Source: Pseudoxanthomonas sp. F37 (lineage in GTDB: Bacteria > Pseudomonadota > Gammaproteobacteria > Xanthomonadales > Xanthomonadaceae). From it: DNA of 64,000 bases. The notes under the pieces are model-generated. The model saw only the letters and a program-made list of their open reading frames with translations. It had not been told where the DNA came from and ran no database searches. Below, piece by piece: positions 55,939 through 64,000 of this stretch (the first letter of the stretch is position 1; the number at the start of each line of letters is the position of its first letter). The translations under genes and the position numbers were made by a program. The stretch spans positions 3,100,001 through 3,164,000 of the forward strand of contig NZ_CP095187.1 in assembly GCF_022965755.1 (NCBI RefSeq), written 5' to 3'.

Positions 55939-58176
55939 CTACCAGCTCACCGCCACGCTGGCCGACAGGGTGCGGCCCGGTGCGGTGTAGCGGTCGAGCG
56001 TGGTACTGCCGGTGGCGACCAGCGCCATGTCGCCCGCCTCGATATAGCGACGGTCGGCCAGGTTGAATACGCCGATGTTGAACTTCGCGCCCGGCGCGAA
56101 GTTCCAGTGCGCGTACAGGTCGAGCACGCCATAGCCCGGCTGGCGGTAGTAATCCGGATCGGAGACGCGGCGCTTGCGGTCGACGAACCGGCCCGCGAGT
56201 TCCGTGCCCCATGACGCAGTGTCGTAGGCCAGGCCCAGCGTCGCGGTCGGCGGATCCACGCTGTCCAGCGGCGTATCCGTGCTGCGGTCCTTGCCGCGCG
56301 ACCACGCCGCCGCGCCACGCAGCGACCAGCCGGACCAGGCGTCGGACAGCGCGCCGAAGTCCAGGCCCGCCTTCAGTTCCACCCCGTGGATCTGGGCCTG
56401 CGCGATGTTCTGCGACTGGTACACCATCAGTCCCGCATCGTCGTAGCCGATGAAACGCATCGACTCGATGAAGTCGTCGTAGCGGTTGTAGTACCCCGAC
56501 AGGCTGGCATACGCCGCCTTGCCGGCATACCGCACGCCGAATTCCACGCCATCGCTGGTTTCCGGCTTCAGGTCCGGGTTGGCGATGGCCGTGTAGCCGA
56601 ACTGCACGTTGGTGAAGCCGATATTGACGTCGTTGTAGGGCGGCGACCGGAAGCCATGCGCATACCCGCCGAACAACGACCAGTCCGGCGCGAACGTCCA
56701 CACCATGCCCAGCTTGGGCGACACGCTGGTCTCGCGGATGTCCGCCAGGGCCACGCCCGGATTGTCGGCATCGAAGATCGCATCGTGCCGGGGATCGAGC
56801 CGGTAGTGGTCCACGCGCAGGCCGGGCACCAGCCTGAACGCGCCATCGCCGAAGCCGATCTCGTCCTGCACATAGAGGGCGACCGTGGTGGTCCTGCTGG
56901 TGGGGAAGTCGCGCACGGGGAAGGTATCCGGCGACATCACCGGCGTGCTGACGCCGGTCAGCGGGAACGTGCGCAGGCCGTCGCGCTTCTGCCGCGTTTC
57001 GGTGCGCGCCACGTCCAGTCCGTAGATCAGGTCGTGCCGGACCGAGGTGCCGAACGCCTTGCGGAAGTTCGCCTGCAGCCCGTAAGTGCGCTGGTCGAAG
57101 TTGAACTCGCGCTCGCGGATGTCGCGCAGGGTCGGTGCCGGCAGCGTGCGCTCCTCGCGCGTGTACTGGGTGGTCTCGCTGTCCTGCCGGTAGACCTGCC
57201 AGTCCAGGCTGTCGGCGAATCCGGCCGACAGGTCGTCCCACTCGTGTGCGAAGGCCACGCGCGCGCGCGTCTGGTGGTCGCGGGCGCTGACGCGGTCGTT
57301 GGTGGCGCGCGTCAGCGACTGGTAGCCCTGCTGGGTCAGCAGGTCGGTATCGGCGCTGTCCTCGTTGCCCTCCACCGTCAAGCGGAACCGCTGTCCTTCG
57401 CTCGGTGCGAACACCAGCTTCGTCAGCAGGCTGCGGCCATCGCGCTCCTGCGGATTGGGCAAAGTGCGCGCACCGCCGGTGCCGGCGACGTCGCCGTGGT
57501 TCTCGGTTTCCTGGCCCTGCCGATGGCCCACGCTGACCAGGCCGCTCCAGCGCTCGCCGCCGAACGCCGCGGTGGCGTTGCCGAACAGGCCGTTCCAGCT
57601 GCCGTCGTAGCCGAGGCGGAAGCCGAAGTACGCCTCTTTTCCATGGTCGAGATAATCCGACGGGTCCTTGGTGATGAAGGAGACCACGCCGCCGAGCGCA
57701 TCGGACCCGTACAGCGAACTGGACGGCCCGCGCACGATCTCCACCTGCTTCAGCGTGTCCAGGTCGACGAAGTTGCGGTTGGCATTGGAGAAGCTGCCGA
57801 TCGAGAACGCGTCCGACACCGGGATGCCATCGGTCTGGATGCGCACGCGGTTGCCCTCCAGGCCGCGGATGCGGAAACCGCCCAGGCCGAAGCGGCCGAA
57901 GCTGGAGGTCACCGTGACGCCCGGCTCGTAGCGCACCAGCCCCTTGATGTCGCGGACCAGACGGTCGTCCAGCGCTTCGCGGTCGATGACACTGACGGTG
58001 CTGGGCACGTCGGCAACGGCGCGCTCGCTGCGCGTGGCGGTGACCTGGATCCGTTCCAGTTCGTGTGCGCCTGCACTGGAGGAGGACGACGGCGCCGCAT
58101 CGGCGGCAGTTTCGGCACGGGCATGGCCGGCAAGGGCCAGCCACACGGCCGCGGTGAGCAGCGTGGGACGCTTCAT
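55939..58176 (-). CDS. TonB-dependent haem/haemoglobin receptor
   Basis: A 745-residue outer-membrane receptor of the haemoglobin/transferrin/lactoferrin family. Signal peptide 1-21 (GHARA), TonB-box-like ERIQVTATRSERAV, plug motifs LVRYEPGVTVTSSFGRFGL and VEIVRGPSSSLYGSDALGGV, then the barrel, ending in an aromatic residue (SASVAVSW). FGGYAHGFRSPPYNDVNIGF resembles the FRAP/NPNL region of haem receptors. It follows hemP and precedes the HemS-like gene on the same strand. The start at MKRPTLL is preferred; MLYAMKR at 58188 is possible. Confidence 0.9.
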   Translation of the reverse strand: MKRPTLLTAAVWLALAGHARAETAADAAPSSSSSAGAHELERIQVTATRSERAVADVPSTVSVIDREALDDRLVRDIKGLVRYEPGVTVTSSFGRFGLGGFRIRGLEGNRVRIQTDGIPVSDAFSIGSFSNANRNFVDLDTLKQVEIVRGPSSSLYGSDALGGVVSFITKDPSDYLDHGKEAYFGFRLGYDGSWNGLFGNATAAFGGERWSGLVSVGHRQGQETENHGDVAGTGGARTLPNPQERDGRSLLTKLVFAPSEGQRFRLTVEGNEDSADTDLLTQQGYQSLTRATNDRVSARDHQTRARVAFAHEWDDLSAGFADSLDWQVYRQDSETTQYTREERTLPAPTLRDIREREFNFDQRTYGLQANFRKAFGTSVRHDLIYGLDVARTETRQKRDGLRTFPLTGVSTPVMSPDTFPVRDFPTSRTTTVALYVQDEIGFGDGAFRLVPGLRVDHYRLDPRHDAIFDADNPGVALADIRETSVSPKLGMVWTFAPDWSLFGGYAHGFRSPPYNDVNIGFTNVQFGYTAIANPDLKPETSDGVEFGVRYAGKAAYASLSGYYNRYDDFIESMRFIGYDDAGLMVYQSQNIAQAQIHGVELKAGLDFGALSDAWSGWSLRGAAAWSRGKDRSTDTPLDSVDPPTATLGLAYDTASWGTELAGRFVDRKRRVSDPDYYRQPGYGVLDLYAHWNFAPGAKFNIGVFNLADRRYIEAGDMALVATGSTTLDRYTAPGRTLSASVAVSW

Positions 58177-58312
58177 GGCGTACAGCATTCCTGTGGGTGG
58201 TGAGCAGACCCGGAAGGCTGGCGGCCGGAGAATCCTTGGCTGGCGCCCGGTGGAGAGAGGGTGTTCTGCAGCGGCGCGTCGCGACGATGCACCGTCGCGA
58301 CGAGGGTGCGAC

Positions 58313-58519
58313 CTACTTGGTGAGGATCAGCTTGTCGTTGCTGGTGTGGCGCAGGCGATACACGCGGTCGCCGTGGCGGATGAGGACTTCGCGCTGCCCT
58401 TTCAACAGGGCGGTGCTGTCCAGGGTGTCCTCGGCCTGCGGCCGGGCGTGCGACAGGGAAAGGCGCTCGCGCAGCGCCAGCGAATCGGACGTGGGCAATG
58501 CGGTGACGTTCGAGATCAT
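58313..58519 (-). CDS. hemP: Haem uptake protein HemP
   Basis: A 68-residue protein whose C-terminal half carries the full HemP pattern: LLKGQREVLIRHGDRVYRLR followed by TSNDKLILTK. HemP proteins head haem-uptake operons and have been described as small regulators or accessory factors of haem acquisition. GGAG lies seven bases before the ATG, and a Fur-like box is about 31 bases further upstream. The receptor gene starts about 136 nt downstream on the same strand. Confidence 0.93.
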   Translation of the reverse strand: MISNVTALPTSDSLALRERLSLSHARPQAEDTLDSTALLKGQREVLIRHGDRVYRLRHTSNDKLILTK

Positions 58520-58549
58520 CGGGAAGCTCCAGGACGGAACGCCAGTGAT

Positions 58550-58568
58550 GATAATGATTCTTATTTGC
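58550..58568. promoter_or_regulatory. Fur box upstream of hemP
   Basis: GATAATGATTCTTATTTGC matches the 19-bp Fur consensus at 14 of 19 positions, including nine in a row. On the minus strand it reads AAATAAGAATCATTATC, the usual form ahead of haem and siderophore genes. It should repress the hemP operon when iron is plentiful. Confidence 0.85.
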
Positions 58569-58599
58569 GAGTCAACACCCCCCGGGCGGGGCTGCCGCC

Positions 58600-59571
58600 T
58601 CAGTCCGCGGCGGCCGTCAGCCGGGCCCACACCGGTTCGTCGTATCGCGCCGCAAGCTCCAGCGCAGTGAGGTTCTCGCGCAGTTGCTCCGGGCGGCTGG
58701 CGCCCAGGATGACGCTGGAGACATGCGGGTTCTGCAGGCACCAGGCGATGGCCAGCGGTGCAGGCTTCTCACCCAGTTCGGCCGCGGCGGCGGCATAGCG
58801 GGCCGCGCGCTCCGGCCGCCGCGCGCCCTCCGCACCCAGCACCATCCGGCGCAGATCCTCATGCCCGGCCCGGCCCAGCCGGGTGTCGCCGGCGATGTCC
58901 TGCCCGTACTTGCCGGTCAGCAGTCCGGAGGCGAGCGGCGACCAGGTGGTGGTGCCCAGGCCCAGTTCGGCGTAGAGCGGCGCGTACTCCAGTTCCACCC
59001 GCTGGCGATGCAGCAGGTTGTACTGCGGCTGCTCCATGGTGGGCCCGTGCAGATGGTGCTTGCGCGCGATCGTGGCGGCTTCGCGGATGCGCGCGGCCGG
59101 CCACTCCGACGTGCCCCAGTACAGCACCTTTCCCTGCCGGATCAGGCTGTCCATCGCCCAGACGGTCTCCTCGACCGGCGTGTCCGGATCCGGCCTGTGG
59201 CAGTAGTAGAGATCCAGGTAGTCCACCTGCAGCCGGCGCAGGGCCGCGTGGCAGGCGTCGAACACATGCTTGCGCGACAGGCCGCGCTGGGTGGGCCGCG
59301 GGTTCTCCACTGCACCGAAACACACCTTGCTGGACACGCAGAAGCCGTCCCGCGGCAACGCCAGCGCGCGCAGCGCTTCGCCCATCACGCGCTCGGCTTC
59401 ACCATGGCCATAGACCTCGGCGTTGTCGAAGAAGTTGATCCCGTGGTCCCAGGCCAGGGCGATCAGTTCGCCCGCCTCGCGCGGGCCGAGCTGTTGCCCG
59501 AACGTCAGCCAGGCACCGAAGGATAGGGCCGAGACCTGCAGGCCCGACGTGCCCAGGCGGCGGTATTGCAT
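58600..59571 (-). CDS. Aldo/keto reductase (potassium-channel beta-subunit type)
   Basis: A 323-residue NADPH-dependent oxidoreductase. MQYRRLGTSGLQVSALSFGAW opens the barrel. The catalytic set is present: Asp/Tyr in NFFDNAEVYGHGEAE, Lys in CVSSKVCFGA and His in YYCHRPDPDTP. YNLLHRQRVE and SPLASGLLTGKYG are typical of the Kv-beta/YghZ group. The physiological substrate is unknown. The ATG at MQYRRLG is preferred over the longer frame. It converges on nothing; its 5' end faces the manganese-exporter riboswitch region. Confidence 0.92.
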   Translation of the reverse strand: MQYRRLGTSGLQVSALSFGAWLTFGQQLGPREAGELIALAWDHGINFFDNAEVYGHGEAERVMGEALRALALPRDGFCVSSKVCFGAVENPRPTQRGLSRKHVFDACHAALRRLQVDYLDLYYCHRPDPDTPVEETVWAMDSLIRQGKVLYWGTSEWPAARIREAATIARKHHLHGPTMEQPQYNLLHRQRVELEYAPLYAELGLGTTTWSPLASGLLTGKYGQDIAGDTRLGRAGHEDLRRMVLGAEGARRPERAARYAAAAAELGEKPAPLAIAWCLQNPHVSSVILGASRPEQLRENLTALELAARYDEPVWARLTAAAD

Positions 59572-59670
59572 GGCAGGCTCCGGTGACGACCGTGCCCATC
59601 GTAGCGCCCGTCCGGGCCACCAGCACGCCGCCAAATGAGAATGGCTCCGCCCTGCACGCCGCACACCTTT

Positions 59671-59676
59671 TACAAT
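59671..59676 (+). promoter_or_regulatory. Likely -10 element of the riboswitch transcript
   Basis: TACAAT preceded by TTT, placing the transcript start near 59683, just before the riboswitch. The -35 is not obvious. Confidence 0.5.
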
Positions 59677-59687
59677 GCGCGCACTTT

Positions 59688-59850
59688 CCTCCTCCGGGGA
59701 GTAGCCCACCCGTCCCGACGGGGTCCGCGCATCAACACACTTGGTCCACAGGCCATGGTGCGCGGGACGAAGCGATCCGCTTCGCCGGGCAAGACCGAAG
59801 GCAGGCGTCGCGCTTACCCGGGCCGGGCAGTGCGTCGTTTGCCTTCGCGT
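59688..59850 (+). promoter_or_regulatory. yybP-ykoY manganese riboswitch
   Basis: Conserved elements in order: GGGGAGTAGCC (59696-59706), a first hairpin (CCCGTCCCGACGGGG), ATCAACACACTTGGTCC (59731-59747), then GGGCAAGACCGAAGGC (59787-59802) and a late GCCTTC that can pair with it. This is the yybP-ykoY pattern, which binds Mn2+ and switches on export genes. It lies directly ahead of a TMEM165/GDT1-type gene, its usual partner. Ends are approximate. Confidence 0.9.
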
Positions 59851-59882
59851 CCTTCCGCGAATGCCTGGCCCCGGAGTCGCAG

Positions 59883-60455
59883 ATGTTGTCCCTGCAAGCC
59901 CTGCTGGTGTCCACCGGCACCGTCACCCTGGCCGAGATCGGCGACAAGACCCAGCTGCTCGCCCTGCTGCTGGCCGCGCGTTACCGCAAGCCGTGGCCGA
60001 TCGCGCTGGGCATCCTGGCCGCCACGCTGGTCAACCATGCGATCTCGGCGTGGCTGGGCGCGGAATTGACCGATTGGCTGTCGCCCGAGGTGCTGCGCTG
60101 GGTCGTGGCGGCCAGCTTCCTGGCCGTGGCCCTGTGGACGCTGAAGCCGGACACGCTGGAGGACGAGGCCGACAACCTGCCGGCCCGGGGCGCCTTCCTG
60201 GCGACCACGGTGGCGTTCTTCCTGGCCGAGATCGGCGACAAGACCCAGGTGGCCACGGTGCTGCTGGCCACGCGCTACGACCCGCTGTGGCAGGTCATCG
60301 CCGGCACCACCATCGGCATGCTGCTGGCCAACCTGCCGGTGGTATGGCTGGGCCACCGTTTTGCCGACAGGCTGCCGCTCAAGCTGGCCCGCAGCCTGGC
60401 CGCACTGGTGTTCTTCGCCCTGGCCGTCTGGGTGGCCGTGCGAGGCGTAGGCTGA
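59883..60455 (+). CDS. mneA: Manganese exporter of the UPF0016/GDT1 family
   Basis: A 190-residue inner-membrane protein with six segments in two homologous halves. Each half has the family motif ExGDKTQ: TLAEIGDKTQLLALLLAARY (residue 15 onward) and FLAEIGDKTQVATVLLATRY (about 115 onward). The family exports Mn2+ (MneA/MntX in bacteria, TMEM165 and Gdt1 in eukaryotes). The ATG (59883) is close behind the riboswitch; the longer upstream frame runs through the RNA element and is not real. Identity rests on motif and riboswitch. Confidence 0.92.
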   Translation: MLSLQALLVSTGTVTLAEIGDKTQLLALLLAARYRKPWPIALGILAATLVNHAISAWLGAELTDWLSPEVLRWVVAASFLAVALWTLKPDTLEDEADNLPARGAFLATTVAFFLAEIGDKTQVATVLLATRYDPLWQVIAGTTIGMLLANLPVVWLGHRFADRLPLKLARSLAALVFFALAVWVAVRGVG

Positions 60456-60524
60456 ACGACCGGGGCCGGGTCGGGCGCTGCTAGACTGCGCGGTCAGAAC
60501 AATACGCAAGGTCTGGGGGAATAC

Positions 60525-61823
60525 ATGCTGGAAGTCTTGGGGCGGATCGGCTTCGGCCTGTTCGGTCTGGCGGTGCTGATCGGCATCGTCTGGCTGTTTT
60601 CCAACAACCGACGGGCCATCGACTGGAAGCTGGTCGCCACGGGCATCACCCTGCAGATCGGTTTCGCCGCCCTGGTGCTGCTGGTGCCGGGCGGCCGCGA
60701 GGTCTTCGACTGGCTGGGCCACGGCTTCGTGAAGATCCTGGAGTTCGTGAAGGCCGGCTCCGGCTTCATCTTCGGCAGCCTGATGGACACCGAGAAGTTC
60801 GGCTTCATCTTCGCCTTCCAGGTGCTGCCCACCATCATCTTCTTCGCCGCGCTGATGGGCGTGATGTACCACCTGGGCGTGATGCAGTTCATCGTGCGCA
60901 TGATGGCGCTGGCGATCACCAAGGTGATGCGCGTGTCCGGCGCCGAGACCACCAGCGTGTGCGCCAGCGTGTTCATCGGCCAGACCGAAGCGCCGCTGAC
61001 GGTGCGCCCGTACATTCCGAAGATGACCGAGTCCGAGCTGATCACCATGATGATCGGCGGCATGGCCCACATCGCCGGCGGCGTGCTGGCGGCCTACGTG
61101 GGCATGCTGGGCGGCGGCGATCCGGAGCAGCAGGCCTTCTATGCCAAGCACCTGCTGGCCGCGTCCATCATGGCCGCGCCGGCCACGCTTGTGGTGGCCA
61201 AGCTGCTGATCCCCGAAACCGGCACGCCGCTGACCCGCGGCACGGTGAAGATGGAGGTCGAGAAGACCTCCAGCAACATCATCGACGCCGCCGCGGCCGG
61301 TGCGGGCGACGGCCTGAAGCTGGCGCTGAACATCGGCGCGATGCTGCTGGCCTTCATCGCCCTGATCGCGCTGATCAACGCGCCGCTGACCTGGTTCGGC
61401 GACGTGACCGGCCTGGCCGCCGCCATCGGCAAGCCGACCGACCTGGCCACGATCTTCGGCTACCTGCTGGCCCCGATCGCCTGGGTCATCGGCGTGCCGT
61501 GGCAGGACGCCACCACGGTGGGCTCGCTGATCGGCCAGAAGGTGGTCATCAACGAATTCGTCGCCTACCTGCAGCTGGCCGGCATCGTGAACGGGCAGAC
61601 GCCCGGCGTGAGCCTGACCGAAGAAGGCCGGCTGATCGCCACGTACGCCCTGTGCGGCTTCGCCAACTTCAGCTCGATCGCCATCCAGATCGGCGGCATC
61701 GGCGGTCTGGCGCCGGAACGGCGCTCGGACCTGGCGCGCTTCGGCCTGCGCGCCGTGCTGGGCGGCACCATCGCCACGCTGATGACGGCCACCATCGCCG
61801 GGGTGCTGTCGCACTTCGGCTGA
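60525..61823 (+). CDS. nupC: NupC-type nucleoside transporter
   Basis: A 432-residue concentrative nucleoside transporter (CNT family), proton- or sodium-driven. Order: N-terminal segments (Nucleos_tra2_N), FQVLPTIIFFAALMGVMYHLG, GAETTSVCASVFIGQTEAPL (signature), MTESELITMMIGGMAHIAGG, and QKVVINEFVAYLQL. It is followed by a ribokinase gene 97 nt on, so a nucleoside-salvage pair is likely. GGGGGAA precedes the ATG. Confidence 0.94.
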   Translation: MLEVLGRIGFGLFGLAVLIGIVWLFSNNRRAIDWKLVATGITLQIGFAALVLLVPGGREVFDWLGHGFVKILEFVKAGSGFIFGSLMDTEKFGFIFAFQVLPTIIFFAALMGVMYHLGVMQFIVRMMALAITKVMRVSGAETTSVCASVFIGQTEAPLTVRPYIPKMTESELITMMIGGMAHIAGGVLAAYVGMLGGGDPEQQAFYAKHLLAASIMAAPATLVVAKLLIPETGTPLTRGTVKMEVEKTSSNIIDAAAAGAGDGLKLALNIGAMLLAFIALIALINAPLTWFGDVTGLAAAIGKPTDLATIFGYLLAPIAWVIGVPWQDATTVGSLIGQKVVINEFVAYLQLAGIVNGQTPGVSLTEEGRLIATYALCGFANFSSIAIQIGGIGGLAPERRSDLARFGLRAVLGGTIATLMTATIAGVLSHFG

Positions 61824-61920
61824 TCCGGATGGGGCGGCCGTCGGCCGTTTCCTTCCTCCTGCTTACGTTTCCCTCCCGTGACCGCGGCATCGCCGTGGTC
61901 CGGACTCCAGGTATCTGCGC

Positions 61921-62916
61921 ATGAACACGCCATCCCCCGCCCTGTCCCGCGTCGTCGTCGTGGGCTCCTTCAACGTCGATCATGTGTGGCGCTGCGACGC
62001 CCTGCCCGTGGCCGGCGCGACCATCGCCGGCCGCTACACGAACGGCCCGGGCGGCAAGGGCTTCAACCAGGCCATCGCGGCGGTGCGGGCCGGGGCGGAC
62101 ACGACCTTCGTCTGCGCGCTGGGCGATGACGCCGGTGGCCGGCTGGCACGCGACCTGGCGGCCGCCGACGGCCTGGCGCTGCGCGTGCAGGCGAGCGACG
62201 AGCCCACCGGCACCGCCGGCATCTACGTGGACGCGCACGGGCGCAACACCATCGTCATCGGTGCCGGCGCCAACGCAATGCTGTCGGCCGACTTCGTCGC
62301 CCGCCAGGCGGACGTGCTGGCGACGGCCGGCGTGGTGCTGGTCCAGCTGGAATCGCCTGCCGACGCGGTGCTGGCCGCGCTGCAGGCCGCACGGCAGCAC
62401 GGCGCCACCACGCTGCTGAACCCGGCGCCGGCGAACGCCGCGACGACCACCGACCTGCTGGCGCATGCCGACGTCATCACGCCCAACGAAACCGAGTTCG
62501 CAGCGCTGCTCGCCCGCCACCTGGGCGAACGCATCAACGCCGACGATGTCGCCACCCTCGATGGCGTCACCCTGCACCAGCACTGCCGGCAGTTGTTCCC
62601 GCACGGCACGGTGGTGGTGACGCTGGGCGCCACCGGCGTATACGTCTCCCACCCCGAGGAGGCATTGCGCGGCGATGCGCGGCCGCACTACCGCGTGGCC
62701 GCCGAAGCGGCGACGGTCGTCGATACGACAGGCGCCGGCGATGCCTTCAACGGTGCGCTGGCCGCGTCGCTGGCCGAAGCTTCGCCGCCGTCGTTCGCCG
62801 ATCACGTGCGCTTCGCCAACCGGTATGCGGCGCTGTCCACCGAAAGGAACGGAGCCGCGCTGGCCATGCCGCTGCTGAGCGAACTGCAGGCGCGCTTCGA
62901 CACCGTGGCCGGCTGA
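61921..62916 (+). CDS. rbsK: Ribokinase (PfkB family)
   Basis: A 331-residue sugar kinase that phosphorylates ribose at C5. Motifs: VVVVGSFNVDHVWRCDALPV at the start, NGPGGKGFNQAIAAVRAG (PfkB signature 1), TPNETEFAALLARHL, and the ATP/catalytic DTTGAGDAFNGALAASLAE (Asp base). The family resemblance to ribokinase is good, but related nucleoside kinases are not excluded. It follows nupC, which fits salvage of ribose from imported nucleosides. Confidence 0.88.
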   Translation: MNTPSPALSRVVVVGSFNVDHVWRCDALPVAGATIAGRYTNGPGGKGFNQAIAAVRAGADTTFVCALGDDAGGRLARDLAAADGLALRVQASDEPTGTAGIYVDAHGRNTIVIGAGANAMLSADFVARQADVLATAGVVLVQLESPADAVLAALQAARQHGATTLLNPAPANAATTTDLLAHADVITPNETEFAALLARHLGERINADDVATLDGVTLHQHCRQLFPHGTVVVTLGATGVYVSHPEEALRGDARPHYRVAAEAATVVDTTGAGDAFNGALAASLAEASPPSFADHVRFANRYAALSTERNGAALAMPLLSELQARFDTVAG

Positions 62917-62973
62917 AAAACGGGCCCCTCGAAGGCCGCGACGGGGCGGGAGTCTCCGGGCACCCTAGCTACT

Positions 62974-62996
62974 GATAACCATTCTCATTTAGAATG
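62974..62996. promoter_or_regulatory. Fur-like site before siderophore receptor
   Basis: GATAACCATTCTCATTTAG (62974-62992) matches the Fur consensus at 12 of 19 positions. It overlaps a perfect inverted repeat CATTCT-N5-AGAATG (62980-62996). The site lies about 30 bases before the receptor start. Confidence 0.7.
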
Positions 62997-63025
62997 ATCG
63001 GGTCCGACATGCCCGATCTTTCTCC

Positions 63026-64000
63026 ATGACCCTTCCGCTTCGCCTGAGCCTGCTTTCGCTTGCCCTCTCGTCCGTCCTGAGTCCCGCTGCGCTTGCGCAG
63101 TCGGACGATGCCGTCCAGCTCGACCGCGTGACGGTCTCGGCCAGTACCAGCCGCATTCCGGATTCCGCCGCGGCGCTGCCGAACACCATCACCATCATCG
63201 ATCGCCAGCAGCTGGAGCAGCAGCTGGCGCTGACCCAGGACCTGTCCCAGGTCCTGGCCAACCTGATTCCCGCCTTCACGCCTTCCCGCCAGAAGCTGAC
63301 CAACGCCGGCGAGAACCTGCGCGGCCGCAAGCCGCTGTACCTGGTGGATGGCGTACCGCAGTCGACGCCGTTGCGCGAGGGCGGACGCGACGGCCACACC
63401 ATCGACCCGGCGATGATCGAGCGCATCGAAGTGATCCATGGCGCCAACGCGCTGCAGGGCCTGGGCGCCTCCGGCGGCATCATCAACATCATCACCAAGC
63501 GCGCACCCCGCAAGGACGGCGAGACGTTCCACGATGTCAGCGTCAGCGCAAGCGTGGCGGTCCCCCGCGAAGACGACAGCGCGGGCTACAAGGCGTCCTA
63601 CGTCTTCGGCACGCGCCACGGCGACGTCGACTTCGTCGGCGGCGCATCCCTGGCCAGCGAAGGACTCTATTACGACGGCGATGGCCGGGCGATCGCCGTC
63701 AACGACGTCCAAGGCGACCTGATGGACGCGCGCAGCCACAACCTGTTCGCCAAGGTCGGCTGGAACCTCGACGACCAGCGCCGGCTGCAGGTCAGCGCCA
63801 ACCACTACGAACTGCAGGGCAACAACGACTACCACACCGTGCCGGGCAACATCGCCACCGGCCAGCTGGCCACGTCTGCGCCCGGCGGCAGCGAAGGCGA
63901 AGGCGCCCGCAATCGCTCGACATCGGTGGTGCTGGATTACACCGATCACGACCTGGCCGGCGGCTTCCTGCAGACGCAGCTGTACTGGGTGGATTTCAAG
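63026..64000 (+). CDS. TonB-dependent siderophore-type receptor, cut by window end
   Basis: The first 325 residues of an outer-membrane receptor. Signal peptide 1-24 (ending ALAQ), then LDRVTVSASTSRIPDSAAALPNTITIID, LIPAFTPSRQKLTNAGENLRGRKPLYLVDGVPQ and IERIEVIHGANALQGLGASGGIINIITK, the plug pattern of ferric siderophore (FecA/FhuE-like) receptors. The barrel continues beyond the window. An iron role is supported by the Fur-like site before it. The exact siderophore cannot be read. Confidence 0.9.
   Translation, partial: MTLPLRLSLLSLALSSVLSPAALAQSDDAVQLDRVTVSASTSRIPDSAAALPNTITIIDRQQLEQQLALTQDLSQVLANLIPAFTPSRQKLTNAGENLRGRKPLYLVDGVPQSTPLREGGRDGHTIDPAMIERIEVIHGANALQGLGASGGIINIITKRAPRKDGETFHDVSVSASVAVPREDDSAGYKASYVFGTRHGDVDFVGGASLASEGLYYDGDGRAIAVNDVQGDLMDARSHNLFAKVGWNLDDQRRLQVSANHYELQGNNDYHTVPGNIATGQLATSAPGGSEGEGARNRSTSVVLDYTDHDLAGGFLQTQLYWVDFK

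Noticed and set aside
63009..63029. Six-codon reading frame (ATG to TGA) ending in ATGA at the siderophore receptor start
   Set aside because: It could be a translated leader, but it has no clear ribosome site and such short frames occur by chance.

Overview
The window looks like a chromosomal segment of a high-GC gammaproteobacterium of the family Xanthomonadaceae, probably Pseudoxanthomonas or a close relative (Stenotrophomonas, Luteimonas and Lysobacter cannot be excluded). This rests on the gene content: GTP-type PEP carboxykinase, an L2-like class A beta-lactamase with a divergent AmpR-type regulator, DUF3011 repeats, several TonB-dependent receptors, a hemP-led haem locus with a DUF6607 gene, and GTAG/GTGG-headed intergenic palindromes. 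No rRNA, tRNA, CRISPR array, prophage or transposase was seen. Most genes are housekeeping or envelope genes.

Layout. 1-8.2 kb: aspS (cut by the window start), a DUF3011 protein, a lipoprotein, an 811-residue anchored protein of unknown function, an fmdB zinc ribbon, then bla/ampR. 8.4-19.7 kb: ABC-F factor yheS, TonB receptor 1, the antiporter ybaL, a membrane EAL protein, and clpB behind a clear sigma-32 promoter. 19.9-28.4 kb: a permease, a DUF3574 lipoprotein, TonB receptor 2 (paralogue of receptor 1), a DCC-family protein, rluD-pgeF-DUF4166 and bamD. 28.5-33.2 kb: a VKOR-thioredoxin fusion, nadE and pckG, then a perfect 24-bp inverted repeat. 33.2-40.9 kb: an HTH regulator, an uncharacterised secreted/DUF2145/small membrane trio, and a TetR-controlled fatty-acid locus (alpha/beta hydrolase broken by a one-base shift, fadE, DUF4442 thioesterase). 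40.9-46.5 kb: an NTP/NDP-exchanger-like carrier, a GMC oxidoreductase, a serine hydrolase and a START-like protein.

46.5-49.7 kb: a lysine-rich histone-H1-like protein, a 1-kb gene-free stretch that carries a convincing small-RNA transcription unit (UP-like A-tract, promoter, long-range stem, terminator), then gcvH and gcvT. 49.7-54.3 kb: an SPFH/NfeD pair with a secreted partner, and a sigma factor / membrane protein / double-PDZ protein module. 54.3-58.6 kb: a Fur-box-controlled haem uptake operon, hemP - haem receptor - HemS/ChuX-like protein - DUF6607. 58.6-64 kb: an aldo/keto reductase, a manganese exporter behind a yybP-ykoY riboswitch, a nucleoside transporter with ribokinase, and the start of a siderophore receptor behind a Fur-like site.

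The parts that look least described are the small RNA upstream of the H1-like gene, the sigma/anti-sigma/PDZ module, the DUF2145 trio, and the HemS-like plus DUF6607 extension of the haem operon. None is proven by sequence alone.
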